Positions 27,659-36,072 of a stretch of 64,000 nucleotides of DNA are shown in pieces. Position 1 is the first letter of the stretch. Each line of letters begins with the position of its first letter. The position numbers and the translations under genes were made by a program. A model generated the notes under the pieces. It saw nothing but the letters and a program-made list of their open reading frames with translations, ran no database searches and was not told where the DNA came from. Source of the DNA: Bifidobacterium thermophilum (GTDB lineage Bacteria; Actinomycetota; Actinomycetes; Actinomycetales; Bifidobacteriaceae); the NCBI GenBank assembly GCA_000741495.1, contig JGZV01000005.1, forward strand, positions 124,001 to 188,000, given 5' to 3'.

Positions 27659-29905
27659 TTAGTGAGCCAGAGTATTGGTACCCGGCTTGCGCTGATGCTT
27701 GCGGATCAGGTACTCCTGGCTGTCCACCAGCGGGCGTCCTTCCTCATCACGCGAATGCAGCACGTACGCGCCGTCGGCCTGCATATGCCACGAGATGGTG
27801 GAGTCGGCCATTTGCAAATCAACGTACCGGATGAGTTCATCCACCTGCTCGGGTGCGGTGATGCGCACCAACGCCTCCACACGGCGGTCGAGATTGCGGT
27901 GCATGAGGTCCGCGGAACCGATCCACACCTCGGGCCCGGAAATCGGGCCTTCGCCGATCTGCGGACCATCGGAGTTCGCGAACGCGTAGATGCGGCTGTG
28001 CTCGAGGAACCGGCCGAGGATCGAACGCACGCGGATGTTCTCGCTCAGTCCGGGCACGCCGGGCTTGAGTGCGCAAATACCACGCTCGACGATATCGATC
28101 TTCACACCCGCCTGGCTCGCGCGATACAGCGCGTCAATGGTTTTCTCATCGACGATCGAGTTGACCTTGATCTTGATCCATGCCTCCTTGCCGGCACGGG
28201 CGGCATCCTCCTCGCGGCGGATGCGCTGGATCAGGCCGGTGCGCACGGTACGCGGAGCGACCAGAAGCCGGTGGAAACTGGACTTCGGCGCATACCCGGA
28301 CAGCTGATTGAACAGGCGGGTCAGGTCCTGGCCGACCACCGGGTCGCAGGTCAGCAGGCCGAGATCGGTGTACAGGCGGGCGGTCTTCGGGTTGTAGTTG
28401 CCGGTGCCCACATGGCAGTAGCGGCGCAGGCCATCGGCCTCCTGGCGGACCACAAGCGAGAGCTTGCAGTGCGTCTTGAGCCCGACGATGCCGTACACCA
28501 CGTGCACGCCCGCACGTTCGAGCTTGCGGGCCCACATGATGTTCGCGTCCTCATCGAAACGCGCCTTGATCTCGACAAGCGCAAGGACCTGCTTGCCGGC
28601 GTGCGCCGCATCGATCAGCGCGTCGATGATCGGCGAATTGCTGGACGTGCGGTACAGCGTCTGCTTGATGGCGAGCACCTTCGGATCGGCGGCCGCCTGG
28701 GCGAGGAACGCCTGCACGGAAGTCGAGAAGGAATCATAGGGGTGGTGCAGCAGGATGTCGCGCTCACGGATGGCGGCGAAGATGTCCTGCGCATGGCTGG
28801 ATTCGACTTCCGCGATCTGCCGGTTGGTGATCGGGATGAACGGGCGGTACTTGAGGTCCGGGCGGTCGATGGCCTGCAGCTCGAACAGGACCGTCATGTC
28901 CAGTGGGGCGGGCAGGCGGTAGACCTCGTCGGCGCTGACGCGCAGCTGGTCGGCGAGCAGCTGGGAGAGGAACGGGCTGGTCGCGTCGGAGATCTCGAGG
29001 CGGATCGGAGGTCCGAAGCGACGGCGCAGCAGCTCCTTCTCCATCGCGTTGAGCAGGTTTTCGGCGTCGTCTTCCTCGACGTCGATATCCTCGTTTCGGG
29101 TGACGCGGAAGGATCGCGCCTCCTTGATGATCATGCCGGGGAACAGGGATTCCAGATGGGCGATGATCAGGTTCTCCATCGTGATGAAGCCGTAGCGTTC
29201 CTCGCGGCTCTCCTCATCGGTCAGATCGTCGACCGGGACCAGACGGTTGAGGTTGCCCGGAATCTTCACGCGGGCGAAATGAGTCTTGCCGCTGGTCGGG
29301 TTCTCGACGAGCACCGCGAGATTCAGCGAGTTGCCGGAAATGTAGGGGAACGGGTGCGCGGGGTCCACAGCGAGCGGGGTGAGCACGGGGAACACCTGCT
29401 GGCGGTAGTAGCGTGACAGGCGCTCCTGTTCGGCGGTGGTGAGCTTGTCCCAGCTCAGCAGGACGATATGCTGCTCGGCGAGCGCCGGCAGGATATGGTC
29501 GATGATGTAGTGCGCGTGTTCGTCTTGCAGGCGGTGGGCCTGTTCGCTGATGGCGCGGAACTGTTGGCGTGGGCTCAGGCCGCTCGGCGAGGTGACGGCG
29601 ATGCCGGTGTCGATGCGGCGTTTGAGGCCGGCCACGCGGACCATGAAGAACTCGTCGAGGTTGGATGCGAAGATCGCGCCGAAATTGGCGCGTTCGAGCA
29701 GGGGAACGTCTTCGTTCTCGGCGAGCTCGAGGACACGCTTGTTGAATTTCAGCCAGCTGAGCTCGCGGTCGAAGAACCGGTCGGGCGGCAACGGCTGTTC
29801 GCCTTCCTGGGTCTCTCGCTTGTCGTTTTTGTCTGTTTCGGCGATGTGCTCAGCTATTTGGCTGCGCAGGATCGCCTTTGAGGGTGCGTCAAAAATCTGT
29901 GCCAT
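27659..29905 (-). CDS. ppk: polyphosphate kinase 1
   Basis: PPK1 makes inorganic polyphosphate from ATP. The 748-residue protein has the N domain ([20 protein letters not shown]), the head domain, and the two phospholipase-D-like catalytic domains. The phosphorylated histidine lies in [24 protein letters not shown] and a second conserved histidine in [13 protein letters not shown]. Length is slightly above the 690 residues of E. coli. TAGGAGT precedes the ATG. Bifidobacteria commonly store polyphosphate granules. Confidence 0.96.
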   Translation of the reverse strand: MAQIFDAPSKAILRSQIAEHIAETDKNDKRETQEGEQPLPPDRFFDRELSWLKFNKRVLELAENEDVPLLERANFGAIFASNLDEFFMVRVAGLKRRIDTGIAVTSPSGLSPRQQFRAISEQAHRLQDEHAHYIIDHILPALAEQHIVLLSWDKLTTAEQERLSRYYRQQVFPVLTPLAVDPAHPFPYISGNSLNLAVLVENPTSGKTHFARVKIPGNLNRLVPVDDLTDEESREERYGFITMENLIIAHLESLFPGMIIKEARSFRVTRNEDIDVEEDDAENLLNAMEKELLRRRFGPPIRLEISDATSPFLSQLLADQLRVSADEVYRLPAPLDMTVLFELQAIDRPDLKYRPFIPITNRQIAEVESSHAQDIFAAIRERDILLHHPYDSFSTSVQAFLAQAAADPKVLAIKQTLYRTSSNSPIIDALIDAAHAGKQVLALVEIKARFDEDANIMWARKLERAGVHVVYGIVGLKTHCKLSLVVRQEADGLRRYCHVGTGNYNPKTARLYTDLGLLTCDPVVGQDLTRLFNQLSGYAPKSSFHRLLVAPRTVRTGLIQRIRREEDAARAGKEAWIKIKVNSIVDEKTIDALYRASQAGVKIDIVERGICALKPGVPGLSENIRVRSILGRFLEHSRIYAFANSDGPQIGEGPISGPEVWIGSADLMHRNLDRRVEALVRITAPEQVDELIRYVDLQMADSTISWHMQADGAYVLHSRDEEGRPLVDSQEYLIRKHQRKPGTNTLAH

Positions 29906-30242
29906 ACTCCTACTCTAGGCACTTGTCTTCGTGTTGTCTTGGGGAAACGTGGAAAATTTAGCCGCTGTTTACATTCTGCGCGTGTCGTCGGGTGTGTTGC
30001 GTGCAACGGGCGTGGCGTGCAGTGATCTGGCTGTGCGTTCTGGTGCGGGTTTGTGCGGGTGTGGTTCGTTTGGGGCGAGGTGGTCGCACCGCCGCGACCG
30101 GCGTGTCTTGAGGTGTGCACACAACCGCACATATGAACCGGTTCGATGCGCACAATAATCAGCAGGTTGGCGATTTCGTGATGTGTTGTTGAACACTTGC
30201 GCAAAGAAGCGAACAATCCGCCTGCATGGGGGCGGATGCGGG
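29906..30242. other. gene-free region upstream of ppk
   Basis: No credible coding sequence is seen in this 337-base stretch. It contains the perfect palindrome GAACCGGTTC at about 30137 and GT-rich sequence. It presumably holds the ppk promoter. Confidence 0.4.
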
Positions 30243-30270
30243 TTGCGGTGCGTGCGAATCGGAGCATAAT
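30243..30270 (+). promoter_or_regulatory. promoter of the candidate structured RNA
   Basis: TTGCGG (30243-30248) and CATAAT (30265-30270) are separated by 16 bases. Start of transcription would fall near 30277, exactly where the outer helix of the downstream structure begins. Confidence 0.55.
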
Positions 30271-30276
30271 AGCAAC

Positions 30277-30447
30277 TACAAGGAAAACTTAACAGAGCAG
30301 AAGCCCACAGTAGTGCATAGCCACGAAAGGTTGTTTCGTTGGACGGGCATTGGATAGACTTACCGTTACAACGATGGTGTTGTGAAGAGATTCTGCTTGT
30401 GTGTTCATCCTTGTACGGGAGGCCCGCTTCGGCGGGCCTCTTCGTTT
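30277..30447 (+). ncRNA. candidate structured small RNA, possibly 6S-like
   Basis: A promoter-like pair precedes this segment and a strong terminator ends it, with no open frame between. The ends pair: TACAAGG (30277-30283) with CCTTGTA (30409-30415), and further in AGCAGAA (30296-30302) with TTCTGCT (30391-30397), leaving an internal bubble. Inside, CCACGAAA pairs with TTTCGTTGG around loop GGTTG. A long closing stem, central bubble and about 140-base core before a separate terminator hairpin resemble 6S RNA, the RNA polymerase regulator. I see no sequence hallmark that proves that family. Confidence 0.5.
30419..30447 (+). terminator. rho-independent terminator of the small RNA
   Basis: A perfect 9-bp stem GAGGCCCGC / GCGGGCCTC is closed by a TTCG tetraloop and followed by TTCGTTT. 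No protein gene ends before it, which points to a noncoding transcript. Confidence 0.8.
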
Positions 30448-30532
30448 GTGCGGGGCGAACCCCCACTCGCTCTGATCCGCACACTCCCGGCGGCTTCCGG
30501 CTCATTGCCGGAATCCGGCCGACAATCCCCTT

Positions 30533-30574
30533 GCTTCTGCCGACGCTGGGATACCCGTCAGCGTCGGTAGAAGC
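30533..30574. other. long hairpin before the decayed gene
   Basis: GCTTCTGCCGACGCTG pairs with CAGCGTCGGTAGAAGC (one G-T pair in 16) around a 10-base loop. No U run follows. It lies 37 bases before the remnant start. Confidence 0.6.
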
Positions 30575-30610
30575 AGGAGACGGTAACGACACGAAAGCAG
30601 AGACGCCAAT

Positions 30611-31188
30611 ATGACTGCATGATTCGCCACCCCGCTCGGCGATTTCGAAATGTTGCGCAATGGGAGGAACATCGAATACGCCATCGCATGCGGCACAGCC
30701 GACACGTACTACCGGGACGACACGCCCCTGCATCCGGACGGCTGCTACGTGGCTCGCGTCAGCACACTTGGCATGTGGCCGGGGGGACACGGTGGTCGCA
30801 TGCTTCCCGTCGGTTTCCACGCTGATACTGGACGGCGGCGACGAGAACACCGTCAACGCCGTGGCACAACTGCCGGCATGCGCGCTCGGTATCGGATACG
30901 ATGACACCGAGAACCTCGAAATGCTGTGGTCTCGCCGCAAACAGCAGTATGACCGCGAGATGGGGCCATTCCTGACGCCGCGTATGTTCCCCTACTCTTG
31001 GCTCGGACTGACGGCGCAGTGCGACGGGTTCGTATTCCGTATCGAGGATGATCCGGAAGCATACCTGCAATATCGCGGCGTTGACGGCACACCATATCCC
31101 GACAGGACAGGATATCGCGGTCACACTGGTCTGGGACAGTCTCGCCCGCGACTACGCACAGGAGATCGTGTCATTCCTGACCTGCTGA
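30611..31188 (+). pseudogene. decayed gene of unknown family (nonsense codon plus two frameshifts)
   Basis: Three frames join into one protein-like sequence. From the ATG at 30611 an in-frame TGA follows at once (30620). The frame then continues with GDFEMLRNGRNIEYAIACG up to GMWPG, shifts by one at the G6 tract 30781-30786 into TVVACFPSVSTLILDGGD and WSRRKQQYDREMGPFLTPR, and shifts again near 31090 into TGQDIAVTLVWDSLARDYA, stopping at 31188. The composition of each piece looks coding. I do not recognise the family. The combination of lesions makes a functional product unlikely. The 30448-30610 part holds only hairpins. Confidence 0.6.
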
Positions 31189-31349
31189 CATCCGCGTGAC
31201 GACAGGCCAGACCATCAATCCACGCGCCGGCATCATCTTTCGACCACATTGCCGGTTCCAAGTGGCGCCCTGCTGATTGCACCGTGTTCGATTGAACGGT
31301 ATGACCACAGATATCAATATCCATCAATCACAACAAGCCATCCGCCACC

Positions 31350-32246
31350 GTGCGGGAACCAACAACCCCCCGGGCATACCGGACCGGGGCCGAACCGTTC
31401 GCAGCATCATGCCCGCTGCCGGTGTATCGCGCCCCCAACGCGGTGATGGTACTGTCAGCGTCCGGCGGGCTCGGCGCCAGCACCTTCGCGGCGCTTCTGG
31501 CACGGACACTGCATGACAGCAGGGATTGCGCCTTGGTGGACGCCGACATATCCGGCGGCTGCCTGGACATCCTCCTCGGCATGGAAAGCGATCTCGGGGT
31601 GCTGCTCAACGCCGTCACCGCCCCCTTGGGCGAGATCGATGGCGTGGCGTTGCGTCGCCGGCTGGCCACGTGGGATGGGGTCGGCATCCTGTCCAGCCGC
31701 CCCTGGGTCGCCCCGATGCCGCAGGATTGGGAAATCGCCGTGGCGGTGTGTGCGCTCGCTGACATGTACGGCACCGTGGTCGTAGATGCTGGGCGTGCCG
31801 GATATACGCCCGGTCAAGCGATCCCGTTGCCGATTAAAGGCGCCGCGATCATCTTGCTGGTCGAACTGTCCGTACTCGGCACCGCCCGCGCCCACGCGTG
31901 CATCGAAGCGTTGACCGGCCGTGGCAGCCGTCGGAGCCCGGATGGCCAGGTCACGCGTGTCAGCCGGAGCACTGAGGGAACCGTTTGCGAGGACGATATC
32001 GCACTGGTCGGAGTACTGCCGCCGGCCGTCCGTGCAACCGACCGCGGTGTGGTCGGCGCACAAGAAGCCGCGGAATACCTCGGCATCGATATGGTGTGCA
32101 GTATCCGTCCTGATGCACGATTATGCGCGGCGGCGCTTGAAGGGGCAGGTGCGCTCAAACCGAACCGGGCGAACGCGAAAGCGTTGCGCGCCATGGTGTC
32201 ATGGCTTGATACACGGGCACAAGGGGTGGCGCATGATCAGCGGTGA
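31350..32246 (+). CDS. tadZ: TadZ/CpaE-like pilus-localising ATPase, N-terminus uncertain
   Basis: This is a ParA/MinD-type protein that positions Tad pilus machinery at the cell surface. Its deviant Walker A reads LSASGGLGASTFAALLA and lacks the usual lysines, as in TadZ/CpaE. DADISGGCLDILLGME is the switch region. The listed GTG start at 31350 has no ribosome site. An ATG at 31301 opens a better-looking N-terminus (MTTDINIHQSQQ) that would join this frame if the C6 tract at about 31369 had one base less. It overlaps tadA by 14 bases and heads the Tad cluster. Confidence 0.82.
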   Translation: MREPTTPRAYRTGAEPFAASCPLPVYRAPNAVMVLSASGGLGASTFAALLARTLHDSRDCALVDADISGGCLDILLGMESDLGVLLNAVTAPLGEIDGVALRRRLATWDGVGILSSRPWVAPMPQDWEIAVAVCALADMYGTVVVDAGRAGYTPGQAIPLPIKGAAIILLVELSVLGTARAHACIEALTGRGSRRSPDGQVTRVSRSTEGTVCEDDIALVGVLPPAVRATDRGVVGAQEAAEYLGIDMVCSIRPDARLCAAALEGAGALKPNRANAKALRAMVSWLDTRAQGVAHDQR

Positions 32247-33363
32247 AGACGGCAACGACGCAAGCGCCAGCCAAGCCGGTTGCCCGCAGGCCGAATCCCG
32301 CAGAATGCTGTCTATCACGTTCGGCCCGCTGCAATGGCTGGCTCAGGACACGCAAATCACTGATATCGCCGTCACCTGTGACGGCGGTGTCTGGGCTGAC
32401 CGTGGTGCCGGCATGCTGCCGTGCCGTATCGCCGTGCCGTTCCGTTCGCCGCAAGTCGTACGTGATTATGCCGTGCAATTATGCGCGCAGATGGGCCGCC
32501 GACTCGATGACGCTTGCCCGATCGCCGACGCGTCCACAGCGGACGGCATTCGCGTTCATGCGGTCGTCGCGCCGATTGTGCCGCAAGGCGCCTCGATTTC
32601 AATCCGCTTGCCAGGCAGTCTGCCGCCGACTTTGGAATCATTATGCGCACACGGCATGTTCCCACCGGCATGGCTGGCACTGTTGGACGGTCTGGTACAT
32701 GGCCGTGCTTCAATGCTCATCACCGGCAGTACGGGAGCCGGCAAAACCACCCTGCTCAAAGCGCTGCTCGGACGTTGCCCGATCGGCGAGCGCATTGTCA
32801 GCGTCGAGGAGGTGCGCGAGCTTGGCGAGCTGGCGGCGGTGTCCGGCGGCAATCATGTGTCGCTGGTGGTGCGCGAGGTGAATATCGAAGGAGTCGGTGC
32901 GGTCGGTTTGCCTGAACTGGTGAAGGCGACGTTGCGGATGCGTCCTGACCGTGTGGTGCTTGGCGAATGTCGTGGCGAGGAGATCGCTGACCTGCTTCGC
33001 GCGTTCAATTCCGGGCATCGTGGAGGTGCGACCACTTTGCATGCCGACCGTTTGGAGCGTGTGCCGGCACGGCTGACTTCGCTGGGACTGCTGGCGGGGC
33101 TTGACACGCGTGCCTTGTGTATGCTGGCGCAGGGTGCGTTCGACGTGGTGATGCATGTGGAACGCTCGCCGGCGGGGCGGCATATCGCGCAAGTAGGTAC
33201 GCTCGCGCTGGTTCGGGGCGCTCTGGTCGGAATGCCATTGCTTGCGTGGGATGGTGTCGGCAAGCCGCTGGCCATTGACGGGTGGCAGGATTTTGCTGCG
33301 CGTTGGTTGGCATCGTCGACAACGTCGTGGCGTGACTGTCCGCCGAAGGAGGTGGCAGCGTGA
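32233..33363 (+). CDS. tadA: Tad pilus assembly ATPase TadA
   Basis: TadA is the type II/IV secretion-family hexameric ATPase that drives Flp pilus assembly. The 376-residue protein has an N-terminal domain (QWLAQDTQITDIAVTCDGG), the P-loop ITGSTGAGKTTLLKALLG near residue 164, the Asp box IVSVEEVRELGE, Walker B MRPDRVVLGECRG and the His box GHRGGATTLHADR. All four motifs are complete. AAGGGG precedes the ATG at 32233, which lies inside the end of tadZ. It is a little shorter than proteobacterial TadA. Confidence 0.93.
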   Translation: MISGEDGNDASASQAGCPQAESRRMLSITFGPLQWLAQDTQITDIAVTCDGGVWADRGAGMLPCRIAVPFRSPQVVRDYAVQLCAQMGRRLDDACPIADASTADGIRVHAVVAPIVPQGASISIRLPGSLPPTLESLCAHGMFPPAWLALLDGLVHGRASMLITGSTGAGKTTLLKALLGRCPIGERIVSVEEVRELGELAAVSGGNHVSLVVREVNIEGVGAVGLPELVKATLRMRPDRVVLGECRGEEIADLLRAFNSGHRGGATTLHADRLERVPARLTSLGLLAGLDTRALCMLAQGAFDVVMHVERSPAGRHIAQVGTLALVRGALVGMPLLAWDGVGKPLAIDGWQDFAARWLASSTTSWRDCPPKEVAA

Positions 33364-34013
33364 TGGTGTCGTGGCCGATGCTTGCTGCAATATGTTGTGC
33401 GGTGTTGTCGTTGTTGCCGTCATGGGATTGTGCCGTCCGCCGGCGACGATTGCGTGACACAGCTCGATCTCGACGTGTGGCAGCCCGTGCCGCCGCAGGA
33501 TTGGATGCCGCGCTGGCGATGCTTGCCGCCGGCGTGCGTGCGGGTGGCACGTTGGAGGACGCGTTGTCCAGACTGTCGGGCGAACCGTCGGCAGCGGGCA
33601 TGGTGGTGGACCGGGTTACGGTGGTCCGGGCGCTCGCCGGTCATGCCCGTGACGGTGAGTCGGCGTATCTTGGGCAGATTGCCGTGGAAGTGTGTGCCGC
33701 CGCTCGGTTGAGCAGACGACTGGGATGCGAGCTGGGGCCTTGCCTCGACGCTGTCGGCGTTTCGTTCCGTCGCAAGGTCGGCCGTGACCAGTTGGTCGCG
33801 CAGACGACGGCGATGCCGAAGGCGACCGTGAAACTGTTGCTGGCTTTGCCTGCTGGCACGTGGGCGTTCGATATGCTGCTCGGCGCGAACCCGCTGACGG
33901 TGTTATGCGCTTCGCCTGTCGGGTGGGCGTGTCTGGTACTGGGCGTGGGCGGGTACGCGGCCGGCGCGTGCTGGGTGCGTGCAATGCTGCACGCGATGTT
34001 GGAACACGAGTGA
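33360..34013 (+). CDS. tadB: TadB-like pilus inner-membrane protein (T2SSF family)
   Basis: This 217-residue membrane protein belongs to the type II secretion F family that forms the Tad platform. A hydrophobic N-terminus is followed by a cytoplasmic helix bundle (LDAALAMLAAGVRAGGTLEDALSRLSG and LGCELGPCLDAVGVSFRRK) and a C-terminal hydrophobic hairpin from about residue 150. It is much shorter than the 280-320 residues of classical TadB. The GTG at 33360 overlaps the tadA stop and has AAGGAGG seven bases upstream; ATG at 33363 is the alternative. Confidence 0.82.
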   Translation: MMVSWPMLAAICCAVLSLLPSWDCAVRRRRLRDTARSRRVAARAAAGLDAALAMLAAGVRAGGTLEDALSRLSGEPSAAGMVVDRVTVVRALAGHARDGESAYLGQIAVEVCAAARLSRRLGCELGPCLDAVGVSFRRKVGRDQLVAQTTAMPKATVKLLLALPAGTWAFDMLLGANPLTVLCASPVGWACLVLGVGGYAAGACWVRAMLHAMLEHE

Positions 34014-34032
34014 ATACGGGAGGGGAACGGAT

Positions 34033-34596
34033 ATGGGTGTGGAAGTGGTGCCCGTGTATGCGGCGGTTGCGGCTTGGTGCGTGGCGTTGTGCCACTTGCT
34101 GCGATGGGTGGGAACGTACCGGATTGACCGTGTACGGGCCGCGATGCGTCCGGCGGACGGCGGGTTGCGCCCCAGTGACGCGTTGATGTTGCAGATGCTT
34201 GCCGTGGCGTTGCGCGGCGGCGCGTCGATTCCTTACGCTCTTGAAGCCGTGGGGACGGCGGTTGGCGGGCCTCAAGGGCGAGTCGTGTGCGTGGTGTCGT
34301 CGGCGTTATGCCGTGGCGTTGCGTGGCGTGACGCATGGCTGGTTGACGGGGATGATTGCCCGCCGGTGTGCGTGTTGATCGCTGAAGGGCTGCGTGACGC
34401 TTGGGAGCATGGCTCGTCACCCGTGCAGGGCTTGCAATTGGCGGTTGAACGTGCCGACCGTGACGCTGATCATGCGATGCGTGAGGGGGCGGCCGCCTTG
34501 TCGGTGAAAATCCTGCTGCCGATGGGCTTGTGTTTTTTGCCGGCATTCGTCGCCACAGGTGTCGTGCCGACCGCCATGTCGCTGATGGCCGGCTGA
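34033..34596 (+). CDS. tadC: TadC-like pilus inner-membrane protein (T2SSF family)
   Basis: The 187-residue protein pairs with the TadB-like protein in the pilus platform. A signal-anchor helix (VYAAVAAWCVALCHLL) is followed by LMLQMLAVALRGGASIPYALEAVG, the repeated helical motif of the family. The C-terminal membrane segment is VKILLPMGLCFLPAFVATGVVPTAM. AGGGGAACGG precedes the ATG. It follows tadB by 19 bases and uses similar Val/Arg-rich codons. Assignment as TadC rather than a second TadB rests on order. Confidence 0.8.
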   Translation: MGVEVVPVYAAVAAWCVALCHLLRWVGTYRIDRVRAAMRPADGGLRPSDALMLQMLAVALRGGASIPYALEAVGTAVGGPQGRVVCVVSSALCRGVAWRDAWLVDGDDCPPVCVLIAEGLRDAWEHGSSPVQGLQLAVERADRDADHAMREGAAALSVKILLPMGLCFLPAFVATGVVPTAMSLMAG

Positions 34597-34759
34597 TACG
34601 CCTGCCGCATACCACCTCGTTCCCGCACATGTGGATAACTGACGACTTCTGACCACAATCATCTGCCCGCGTTCCGGTCACGATCAGGCTCCGGCACACT
34701 GGGATATATCGCCACAGCGGGCGATACCCGGATACCGGGTTGGTATGAAAGGAACAGCC

Positions 34760-35050
34760 ATGACACACATTCAATCGGCCACAAGACGCGGCGGCTCGTT
34801 CATCGGAGCGATGCGCCGGGCGCCCATGACGGCTGCGCGCAAAGCGCGCGAACGGGCCTGCATGATTGACGCGAGAATACGACTGATGGCGATGGAACCG
34901 GAGAAGGGGGCCGCCACCGCGGAGTACGCGATGGTACTCGTGGCCGCCTGCGGGTTCGCCGCAGTCTTGTTCGCCGTCATCAAATCGGATCTCGTGCGCA
35001 CCCTGGTGATCAACCTGATCAAAGGCGCCATGGAGTTGAAGAAGGGCTGA
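34760..35050 (+). CDS. flp: Flp-type pilin with a long leader (DUF4244-like)
   Basis: This is the probable major subunit of the Tad pilus. The 96-residue precursor carries a prepilin-peptidase site G/AATAEY at residue 50, with Glu and Tyr at +5 and +6 as in Flp pilins, followed by the hydrophobic segment AMVLVAACGFAAVLFAVI. The mature part is only 46 residues. The leader is about 50 residues and strongly basic, far longer than usual. AAAGGAAC precedes the ATG at 34760. The 163-base upstream gap probably holds its own promoter. No prepilin peptidase gene (tadV) is in this window. Confidence 0.85.
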   Translation: MTHIQSATRRGGSFIGAMRRAPMTAARKARERACMIDARIRLMAMEPEKGAATAEYAMVLVAACGFAAVLFAVIKSDLVRTLVINLIKGAMELKKG

Positions 35051-35051
35051 C

Positions 35052-35606
35052 ATGCGCAACGTATATGAACGGGTGTTCGTGCCGTCAACCGGTGACCATC
35101 ACGCCGGACAGGGGGAGTCTGGCGTATCGGGGGATTACCGTGCTATCAGCGGGGGGATTGATGCATCGGTACCGGAACTCACACGATTGTCAGGGGGACA
35201 ACGGTTGGGGAACACCGGTGTCGTACGGCACCGTTCATATCCTTGCCCGCAGCGTGGCGAGCGGGGTGCCATCACCGCGGAATTCGCGATGGTGCTCCCC
35301 GTCGCCATGGTGCTCATGATCCTGCTCCTGTCGCTGACCCGCGTGGTGACCACATCCATGGCCTGCCAGGACGCCGCTTCCGCCGCAGTGCGGGAACTGG
35401 TCATCACCCGCACGCCAGCCGGCAGTGCCGAAGCGCAACGTATCGCGTCAACGGCCGCCGTCGCGGTCGTGGGGAAAGGCACCACTGCCGCCGTCTCGGA
35501 GGATGGGGGACTGGTCACTGTACGCACACAGTGCCCGGTTGTTCCGGGAGCGACAGACATCCTGCCGACCATGGTCAACGGGTCGGCGAGTGGAGCAGGC
35601 TCATGA
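35052..35606 (+). CDS. tadE: TadE-like pseudopilin
   Basis: This 184-residue minor pseudopilin has a processing site G/AITAEF near residue 72 and the hydrophobic helix AMVLPVAMVLMILLLSL, then a Ser/Thr/Val-rich extracellular domain with two cysteines. The long N-terminal leader may mean that translation starts later. The ATG overlaps the flp region closely (one base after its stop) with GAAGAAGGG upstream. The C-terminus overlaps the next start. Confidence 0.82.
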   Translation: MRNVYERVFVPSTGDHHAGQGESGVSGDYRAISGGIDASVPELTRLSGGQRLGNTGVVRHRSYPCPQRGERGAITAEFAMVLPVAMVLMILLLSLTRVVTTSMACQDAASAAVRELVITRTPAGSAEAQRIASTAAVAVVGKGTTAAVSEDGGLVTVRTQCPVVPGATDILPTMVNGSASGAGS

Positions 35607-35962
35607 ACGCCGCAACGCGTACCGGGGAACACGGGTCGGGAACCGTGCTCATGCTCAGCGTCGTGGGCATCGCCTGCCTCGCGCTGCTTATCGCGGCGGG
35701 TACCGGGCACGTGTGGATTGCGTCCAGACAAGCGCTCGCCATGGCGGACACGGCGGCGGTGTCAGCGGCCAGCGCATTGCGCTACGGAACCGGTGACCCA
35801 TGCCCGGTCGCGGATCGCGTCATCAGCGCGGAAGGCGGCACAATGGCGTCATGCGTCATCGACGGCGAAGACGTCACCGTGACCGCCATCCGCCGAATCG
35901 GCGGGCAACTGGACATGACAATCAGCAAAACGTCACGCGCCGGCCCCGTCGTATGCCAGTGA
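35603..35962 (+). CDS. TadF/TadG-like small pseudopilin
   Basis: This 119-residue protein has a short basic start, then EHGSGTVLMLSVVGIACLALLIAAGTGHVW, a type IV-like hydrophobic helix. A domain with ADTAAVSAASAL follows, typical of Rv3654c/TadE-like proteins in actinobacterial Tad clusters. The Glu at +5 is missing, as in many minor components. It overlaps tadE by four bases, so it is co-translated. Two cysteines in the tail (PCPVAD and ASCVID) could form a disulfide. Confidence 0.78.
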   Translation: MNAATRTGEHGSGTVLMLSVVGIACLALLIAAGTGHVWIASRQALAMADTAAVSAASALRYGTGDPCPVADRVISAEGGTMASCVIDGEDVTVTAIRRIGGQLDMTISKTSRAGPVVCQ

Positions 35963-36072
35963 CCGGTGTGGCGCGTTCGCCTTATTGAAAACCGGGGCGA
36001 CCGGTTGGAAGACCGGTAGCGCGTGCCACGTATGCTGGTAAGGCACGATTGCTGCTGATGAAGGAGTTGGAC

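Noticed and set aside
27080..29416. 778-codon plus-strand frame opposite ppk and mutT1
   Set aside because: The minus strand carries all PPK1 and Nudix motifs; the plus reading has no start site and no recognisable domain.
30650..30904. Independent small gene in the 30.6 kb gap
   Set aside because: It is only the middle piece of a sequence that continues in two other frames, so it is better read as a decayed gene.
34620..34640. Isolated DnaA box upstream of flp
   Set aside because: A single TGTGGATAA can occur by chance; there is no cluster.
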